Assembly (NCBI GenBank): GCA_947629655.1
Contig: CANREL010000004.1
Location: forward strand, 77,577 to 133,645
DNA from: an uncultured Bacilli bacterium
GTDB taxonomy: Bacteria; Bacillota_I; Bacilli_A; RF39; UBA660
DNA: 56,069 nt
Direction of reading: 5' to 3'
Position numbers and translations under genes: made by a program. Under the pieces are notes generated by a model. That model made no database searches. It worked only from the letters and a program-made list of their open reading frames with translations, and was not told where the DNA came from. This document shows, piece after piece, positions 52,429-56,069 of this stretch. Numbering within the stretch: position 1 is the first letter of the stretch; the number at the start of each line of letters is the position of its first letter.

Positions 52429-53181
52429 ATGAAAAAGAAAAAAATGACTATTATAGGGGCTGTAGTTTTACTAATATTATTTTTTATAATTATTTTCATG
52501 ATTAGTGGTGGATTAAAAAAGGATTTTAGGAAAGAAGATTATGCCCAAATATATTTATATGATTTAGGAAAATCACAAGTATCTTTTATCAAGAAAGATG
52601 ACCACGTAATAATGATTAATACGGGATTGGAACAAGAACGTGATAAATTGCGTGACTTTTTAGAAAAGTTAGACATTACGAAGATTGATTATTTAATTTT
52701 GACTAATCGCAATGATGAATACATAGGTAATGTTTCTTATATGTTAAACAATTATTTAGTGGATTACATCTATTTTAATGATTTTGAATACACGTCCAAA
52801 AAAGTCGAAGAGTTAGAAAATGTATTAGATGACAATTATACTAATGGAGTTGAATTAACTTTTAATGAATCAATTGTCTTTAGTGATTTAAAAGTTAATA
52901 TTTATCCAGATAGCGAAGAAAATGCGGAAATGGAAGATAAGACTTTTATCGTTGAAATAGTTGATGGTGATAATAAAGTTTATGTAACGACTAATGCTTC
53001 TACATCAAGAATGGAAATGGCTGATGATAGTAATTTAATCATTTCGGAAAATGCTGATTTATATCGTTTTAAAGCTGATTATTATTTATATGATGGAAAT
53101 AAAGAAATAGCTAAAAATAAAAATCTTTTAAAAAGAGATATTGAGATATTTATGAATGAAAAAGAGTTTATTATTGATTAA
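52429..53181 (+). CDS. Membrane-anchored MBL-fold (ComEC C-terminal-like) protein, metal site lost
   Basis: 250 residues: Lys-rich start, one membrane span (about 7-27), then an outside domain resembling the ComEC/Rec2-type metallo-beta-lactamase fold (IYLYDLGKSQVSFIKKDDHVIMINTG, then KLDITKIDYLILTNRNDEYIGNVSYML). In active members the last block reads H-x-H-x-D-H; here it is N-R-N-D-E-Y, so zinc binding and hydrolysis are unlikely. Probably a binding or structural role. It has its own promoter and terminator. Confidence 0.7.
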   Translation: MKKKKMTIIGAVVLLILFFIIIFMISGGLKKDFRKEDYAQIYLYDLGKSQVSFIKKDDHVIMINTGLEQERDKLRDFLEKLDITKIDYLILTNRNDEYIGNVSYMLNNYLVDYIYFNDFEYTSKKVEELENVLDDNYTNGVELTFNESIVFSDLKVNIYPDSEENAEMEDKTFIVEIVDGDNKVYVTTNASTSRMEMADDSNLIISENADLYRFKADYYLYDGNKEIAKNKNLLKRDIEIFMNEKEFIID

Positions 53182-53193
53182 TAGGCTTTTTTT
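53159..53193 (+). terminator. Intrinsic terminator overlapping the gene end
   Basis: A 15-bp stem (53159-53173 with 53179-53193, with three G-U pairs) around TTGAT ends in a T run. Its 5' arm is the last coding codons. Confidence 0.75.
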
Positions 53194-53212
53194 CTTTAAT
53201 TTTAAATAAATG

Positions 53213-53242
53213 TTGACTAATTTCTTTTCAATAGGGTATAAT
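53213..53242 (+). promoter_or_regulatory. Promoter of tRNA-Ser
   Basis: TTGACT (53213-53218), 18 bp, TATAAT (53237-53242), 19 bp before the tRNA. Confidence 0.8.
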
Positions 53243-53260
53243 CTAATATGTAAGCGTTAC

Positions 53261-53351
53261 GGAGACATACTCAAGAGGCTGAAGAGGCGCCCCTGCTAAG
53301 GGTGTAGGTCGGGAAACTGGCGCGAGAGTTCAAATCTCTCTGTCTCCGCCA
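53261..53351 (+). tRNA. tRNA-Ser (anticodon GCT)
   Basis: 91-base class II tRNA: acceptor GGAGACA with TGTCTCC, anticodon loop CTGCTAA (anticodon GCT, reads AGC/AGT), long variable arm (GTAGGTCGGGAAACTGGCGC region), T-arm GAGAGTTCAAATCTCTC, discriminator G and encoded CCA. Confidence 0.95.
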
Positions 53352-53361
53352 TATAGAAATT

Positions 53362-53391
53362 ACCTTGATTTTTCAAGGTTTTTTATTTTTT
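53362..53391 (+). terminator. Intrinsic terminator after tRNA-Ser
   Basis: ACCTTGA (53362-53368) pairs with TCAAGGT (53373-53379), then Ts. Confidence 0.85.
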
Positions 53392-53445
53392 ACCTAATAT
53401 TTTTTATAAATTCTAATATAATTATATTGGAATAGGAGTGTTGGT

Positions 53446-53700
53446 TTGAAAATAATTACTTATGTCGTTCAAAATAGATTAATCTTAATTCCTGTTTTAT
53501 ATATTCTTGGGATATTTATAAAAAATACGCAATTTGTTAAAGATAAATACATTCCCATTATTTTATTAATTTTGGGAGTGATTTTCTCAGTTCTAATGAG
53601 TGGTAATACTATAATTGATAATATCATTCAAGGAATATTAGTCAGTGGAGTTACTGTTTTTGGACATCAAATAACAAAGCAGATGCGAAAGGATGAATAA
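53446..53700 (+). CDS. Phage-type holin
   Basis: 84 residues with two or three membrane helices (about 12-27, 37-52, 60-76) and a charged C-terminus (HQITKQMRKDE). The pattern VKDKYIPIILLILGVIFSVLMS ... IIDNIIQGILVSGVTVFGHQITKQ is that of Firmicutes phage holins (Hol44/phi-type). Holins make membrane holes that let endolysin reach the wall; the M23-type lysin at 51364 is the likely partner. Start is TTG at 53446 behind AGGAGTG. No other phage structural genes are near, so this is a remnant or a domesticated lysis pair. Confidence 0.75.
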   Translation: MKIITYVVQNRLILIPVLYILGIFIKNTQFVKDKYIPIILLILGVIFSVLMSGNTIIDNIIQGILVSGVTVFGHQITKQMRKDE

Positions 53701-53717
53701 AATTCATTCCTTTTTTA
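53688..53717 (+). terminator. Intrinsic terminator after holin
   Basis: GGATGAAT (53691-53698) pairs with ATTCATTC (53702-53709, one G-U), then CTTTTTT. Confidence 0.6.
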
Positions 53718-53724
53718 TTTATTG

Positions 53725-53733
53725 TGCTATCAT
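53725..53733 (+). promoter_or_regulatory. Extended -10 promoter
   Basis: TG-C-TATCAT (53725-53733), 15 bp before the start of the DUF1287 gene. Confidence 0.5.
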
Positions 53734-53748
53734 ATAAGTAGTGGTGTT

Positions 53749-54396
53749 ATGAAAAAGAAAATTATTTTGTTTTTAATTATTTCAGTGTTTTTAATCGTTA
53801 GTGTTTTTATTTATTTGGGTTTTTATTTCGGAATTATTCCCAGTAAAAAGTATTCTGATGCTGATTTTAAAATAGATAAATACATCAGTAGTTATGACAT
53901 GGATGATGATGGAGTTGATGATCAGACAGACATTCTTGAAAATGCTAAAAAATATATTGCGACAAAACCTATTTATAAAAGTAAATATTATGCTGGTGGA
54001 TATAGTGATGATGAATATGGTGTATGTACTGATGTAGTTGCTAATGCTTTACTCGATAGTGGTTATGATTTACGAGAATTAGTAAATGCTGACATATTGA
54101 AAAATCGTGATGATTATGATATTGACAAAGTTGATAAAAATATCGATTTTAGAAGAGTGCGAAATTTATTAATATATTTTAAAAACAATGCTATTTCACT
54201 CACAACGGACATTTATAAAATAGATGAGTGGCATGGAGGGGACATCGTCATTTTTCCCAATCACATCGCTATCGTATCAGATAGTCGTAATAGAAAAGGT
54301 ATTCCCTATGTCATTCATTTGAGTCCAAGACAGATCAGATATGAAGAAAACATTCTTGAAAGAAGAAAAGTAATTGGACATTATCGCATCAGTTAA
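53749..54396 (+). CDS. DUF1287-family exported protein with calcium-binding-like loop
   Basis: 215 residues with an N-terminal membrane anchor or signal (about 5-28). The outside part has YDMDDDGVDDQTDILENAKKY, where D-x-D-x-D-G-x-x-D looks like an EF-hand/dockerin calcium loop, then YYAGGYSDDEYGVCTDVVANALLDSGYDL, which contains the DUF1287 Cys block, and EWHGGDIVIFPNHIAIVSDSRN with the His block, a C ... H order like NlpC/P60-type hydrolases. A wall-modifying amidase or peptidase role is likely but not shown. The ATG at 53749 is chosen over an upstream open frame because of GTGGTG. Confidence 0.75.
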   Translation: MKKKIILFLIISVFLIVSVFIYLGFYFGIIPSKKYSDADFKIDKYISSYDMDDDGVDDQTDILENAKKYIATKPIYKSKYYAGGYSDDEYGVCTDVVANALLDSGYDLRELVNADILKNRDDYDIDKVDKNIDFRRVRNLLIYFKNNAISLTTDIYKIDEWHGGDIVIFPNHIAIVSDSRNRKGIPYVIHLSPRQIRYEENILERRKVIGHYRIS

Positions 54397-54417
54397 AAAG
54401 AAAAAAATTGTCTTTTT

Positions 54418-54507
54418 TTATAAAAATCCTTTTAATTTTTCTTTTATTCTATCATAATTGTAATAATGAATATAGTCATCTATTGCTTTCATTAAATCAT
54501 CTATATT
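54418..54507 (-). pseudogene. Remnant of an IS3-family transposase (C-terminal end)
   Basis: On the minus strand a 29-codon piece reads NIDDLMKAIDDYIHYYNYDR followed by IKEKLKGFL and a stop. The A-I-x-x-Y-I-x-Y-Y-N-x-x-R-I-x-x-K-L-K-G pattern is the hallmark end of the IS3/IS150 integrase domain, just after the last catalytic Glu region. A stop codon (TAA, 54508-54510) cuts it upstream and nothing of the rest is recognisable. So an insertion sequence once lay here and decayed. Confidence 0.75.
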
Positions 54508-54729
54508 TTAAAAATTGTATTTAAAAATATTGATAATCATGTTCCAAATCAAAAAAATTATACAGTTAATAATGTTAATTTTGATTAAATTTATGAAAGA
54601 ATAAAAATTTTTATGATATAGTTATTGACATGATTTTTTCAAATATGTTGGGTATGTAGATTTATAAAAATCGATTTTTTATCATAATAGATTTGTGTTT
54701 TATAAATAATAATTATATACTTAAGTTTA

Positions 54730-54767
54730 TGCTATTTGCACAATAAAAATAGTGCTAAATGCACAAT
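54730..54767 (+). repeat. Two direct repeats, possible operator
   Basis: TGCTATTTGCACAAT (54730-54744) and TGCTAAATGCACAAT (54753-54767), 13 of 15 bases equal, 23 bp apart (about two helical turns). They sit 25 bp upstream of the pseudogene start. Confidence 0.6.
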
Positions 54768-54791
54768 GGTTATTGATTAATATAGTATTTT

Positions 54792-55148
54792 ATGAAATAT
54801 AAAAAGAAGGTGTATGATTGTTGGGCTAGTATATAAGACGCTCATAGTGAAATTCCTCCTATTAATGAAGTTATAACTAATTTGAGTAGTCTTGGTTTAC
54901 AGGAAAATGATACTATGGAAATGGTCTATGACACAGGTTCTACAACAACATTTAAAATTAAATATTTAGGAATTAGAGATTTAGAAAAAAGCAACGAAAA
55001 TCATTATCTTTACATAATTGATGACGCTATTAATCAAAAAGGATATTCTGAACATTATTTTACTCCTGGTTACCAAAGAACTATAAAATATGATTATAGA
55101 AAATACAACATCAAAAATGATAATGCATTGTTAAAGGGCTCAATTTAG
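54792..55148 (+). pseudogene. pRiA4b ORF-3-like protein, broken by an early stop
   Basis: The frame ATG AAA TAT ... from 54792 meets a TAA at 54834-54836 after 14 codons, then stays open to 55148. Read through, it gives MKYKKKVYDCWASI, stop, DAHSEIPPINEVITNLSSLG, and then the 88-residue rest with MEMVYDTGSTTTFKIKYLGI. That last block resembles the Y-D-x-G-x-x-x-x-F-x-I core of pRiA4b ORF-3-like (TnpR-passenger) proteins; the match is loose. A TTG at 54882 could restart translation but has no ribosome binding site. A DUF6429 gene nearby is a common companion. Confidence 0.45.
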
Positions 55149-55180
55149 AAATAAAAGATAAATATGAAAGTGGTGATTAA

Positions 55181-55495
55181 ATGGCAGAAATTACGTCAAT
55201 AAGAGAAATAATTGTAAATAAAGAAAAAATCAAAATAGAATTTACTTATTTAGCACAATATAATAAAGACAAAACATATTTCAATAATTTAGATTTCGAT
55301 ACTGCAGAAGGGAAAAGTGATGATTCAATTGAATTTTTAAATGATCATTTAAAGGAATATTTAGATCATGAATATTTAGATTTTACAAAAGCAGCAGCAA
55401 AGTTTTTTGAAATAAACGAAACAGTTGATAATATAAAATTTATTGATAAGTATGGCTATTTTAAAGTGTATCGCAAAGAATTTGAAAATAAATAA
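55181..55495 (+). CDS. Small unknown protein
   Basis: 104 residues, acidic, no membrane segment. The first half is strand-rich (ITSIREIIVNKEKIKIEFTYLAQYNKDKTYFNN), the second helical. No family recognised. AAGTGGTG precedes the ATG. Lies between the pRiA4b-like pseudogene and the DUF6429 gene, with short gaps, so all three could form one transcript. Confidence 0.55.
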   Translation: MAEITSIREIIVNKEKIKIEFTYLAQYNKDKTYFNNLDFDTAEGKSDDSIEFLNDHLKEYLDHEYLDFTKAAAKFFEINETVDNIKFIDKYGYFKVYRKEFENK

Positions 55496-55512
55496 TTAGG
55501 ATGTGAAAATAT

Positions 55513-55749
55513 ATGGAAAAGAATATTGAAGAATTAACGTTGTTACTTATGTATTTAACCTCTTGGGACAATGATAATCCATTAGAAGAAAATTATAAAG
55601 AATGTTGGAAAGGATATTCCTTTGATATTATTAATGAATTAACCAATAAAGGTTACTTATTTCCTTCAAAATATAAAAATAAATCAGTTACATTTACGAA
55701 AGAAGGAATGGAATATGCCAAAAGTTTGTTAGCAAAATATATTAAATAA
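55513..55749 (+). CDS. DUF6429-family small protein
   Basis: 78 residues. IEELTLLLMYLTSWDND ... KECWKGYSFDIINELTNKGYLF ... KSVTFTKEGMEYAKSLLAKY matches the DUF6429 pattern (L-x-L-x-Y-L-t-S, W-K-g-Y-x-F-d, K-S-v-x-x-T-x-e-G), a small winged-helix-like domain of unknown function. AGGATGTG precedes the ATG. Seventeen bases follow the upstream gene. Confidence 0.7.
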   Translation: MEKNIEELTLLLMYLTSWDNDNPLEENYKECWKGYSFDIINELTNKGYLFPSKYKNKSVTFTKEGMEYAKSLLAKYIK

Positions 55750-55900
55750 TTATAAATAAACTACACATTGACTATCGCCAGGTAGTGGAGCTAATTATTA
55801 ATAAGTCTATTGAACTTACTTAAATAATGTTTAAGATGTGTTAAATATCTTTTAAATTTTAGTACACTATAATAACAACGTAATAATTTTTGGAAAATAA

Positions 55901-55928
55901 AAGTTATTACGTTTAATCGTAATAACTT
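55901..55928. promoter_or_regulatory. 28-bp palindromic operator before the ATPase gene
   Basis: AAGTTATTACG (55901-55911) and CGTAATAACTT (55918-55928) are perfect inverted repeats around TTTAAT. A third copy of the half-site, CGTAATAATTT, lies at 55879-55889. The right half touches the -35 box, so a dimeric repressor here would block the promoter. Confidence 0.7.
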
Positions 55929-55955
55929 TACAAAAGTGTAAAAATGATATATAAT
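55927..55955 (+). promoter_or_regulatory. Promoter of the ATPase gene
   Basis: TTTACA (55927-55932), 17 bp, TATAAT (55950-55955). Confidence 0.75.
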
Positions 55956-55974
55956 GTAACTGAAGGTGATTTAT

Positions 55975-56069
55975 ATGCTTTTAAGAGAAGACTACTTATC
56001 TAAAATAAGAGGATTTTATGATTCAGATTTAATTAAAATATTAGTAGGTATAAGAAGATGTGGAAAATC
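55975..56069 (+). CDS. AAA ATPase of the DUF4143 family (5' part only)
   Basis: The 31 visible residues run MLLREDYLSKIRGFYDSDLI then KILVGIRRCGK, ending in the Walker A loop (G-I-R-R-C-G-K-S) at the window edge. The R-x-x-Y-L-x-x-I start and the GIRRCGKS P-loop mark the AAA_14/DUF4143 ATP-binding family, common in gut bacteria and of unknown function. GAAGGTG precedes the ATG at 55975. The rest lies beyond the window. Confidence 0.85.
   Translation, partial: MLLREDYLSKIRGFYDSDLIKILVGIRRCGK

Larger units (their letters stand above)
54397..54791. other. Gene-poor 395-bp stretch
   Basis: No intact gene. It holds the IS3 transposase remnant at 54418-54507 and, further right, two direct repeats (54730-54767) ahead of the next pseudogene. 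A TTGACA at 54625-54630 has no good -10 partner. Otherwise only A/T-rich sequence, as expected for decayed mobile DNA. Confidence 0.7.

Noticed and set aside
51140..53351. Island bounded by tRNA-Lys and tRNA-Ser ends
   Set aside because: The 3' ends of the tRNAs are not repeated elsewhere in the window and both have intact promoters and terminators.
1..56069. CRISPR array
   Set aside because: No regularly spaced direct repeats and no cas genes were seen anywhere in the window.

Overview
The window comes from a very AT-rich, walled, low-GC Gram-positive bacterium of the Bacilli/Erysipelotrichia-like gut group (inference). It has ribitol-type wall teichoic acid genes, MraY, FtsW and PBP genes, a dimeric glycyl-tRNA synthetase behind a T-box, strong GGAGG-type ribosome binding sites and consensus SigA promoters. 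TGA is used as a stop and TGG for Trp, so this is standard code, not a Mycoplasma.

Layout. 1-2765: tail of a probable secreted protein, a transglycosylase/transpeptidase-type PBP with one PASTA domain, and a zinc-ribbon membrane protein. 2915-20309: a roughly 17-kb cell-surface polymer region with tarI and tarJ, three stand-alone CDP-polyol phosphotransferases, two large GT2 + polyol-phosphotransferase proteins, a YfhO-type and a DUF6056-type membrane glycosyltransferase, a PIG-L deacetylase, a membrane thioredoxin and a CsbB/GtrB-like polyprenol glycosyltransferase. 20353-24223: a VirB2/TrbC-like membrane protein fused to a glucosaminidase domain, then mraY and ftsW far from any other dcw gene. 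24231-28482: small accessory genes, including an ORF6N protein whose promoter contains a LexA-box-like site, a membrane-bound XRE regulator, a secreted protein and a MacB-core-like protein. 28538-35689: flippase, DMT transporter, YitT protein, two related small membrane proteins behind tandem promoters, a type IV pilin/BspA-LRR fusion and a DD-carboxypeptidase.

35738-38876 is the most unusual part. A tyrosine recombinase gene sits between 25-bp inverted repeats (24/25 identical). The recombinase's own -35 box lies inside the left repeat. The right repeat ends 27 bp before an operon that encodes a frameshifted zinc-ribbon/SHOCT protein, an unknown protein, a lipoprotein and a membrane PH-like protein. 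This looks like a self-inverting promoter switch.

38877-50737 is mostly housekeeping: compact T-box plus glyS, tRNA-Gln(CTG), rpsO with an S15-type leader, pnp, a degenerate phosphotransferase/HAD fusion, lon, uppP and a DUF192 gene. 50815-56069 is accessory again: Flp-like pilin, tRNA-Lys(CTT), an M23 endolysin-like protein, an inactive-looking MBL-fold protein, tRNA-Ser(GCT), a holin, a DUF1287 protein, an IS3 transposase remnant, a pRiA4b-ORF3-like pseudogene, a DUF6429 gene and the start of an AAA/DUF4143 ATPase behind a palindromic operator.

Many genes form a surface-biogenesis programme. UppP, MraY, FtsW and the PBP handle lipid-linked wall precursors. TarI/TarJ would make CDP-ribitol for the phosphotransferases, and the GT2, YfhO and CsbB-like proteins could decorate the polymers. 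All functional statements rest on motif recognition by eye; no database search was run.
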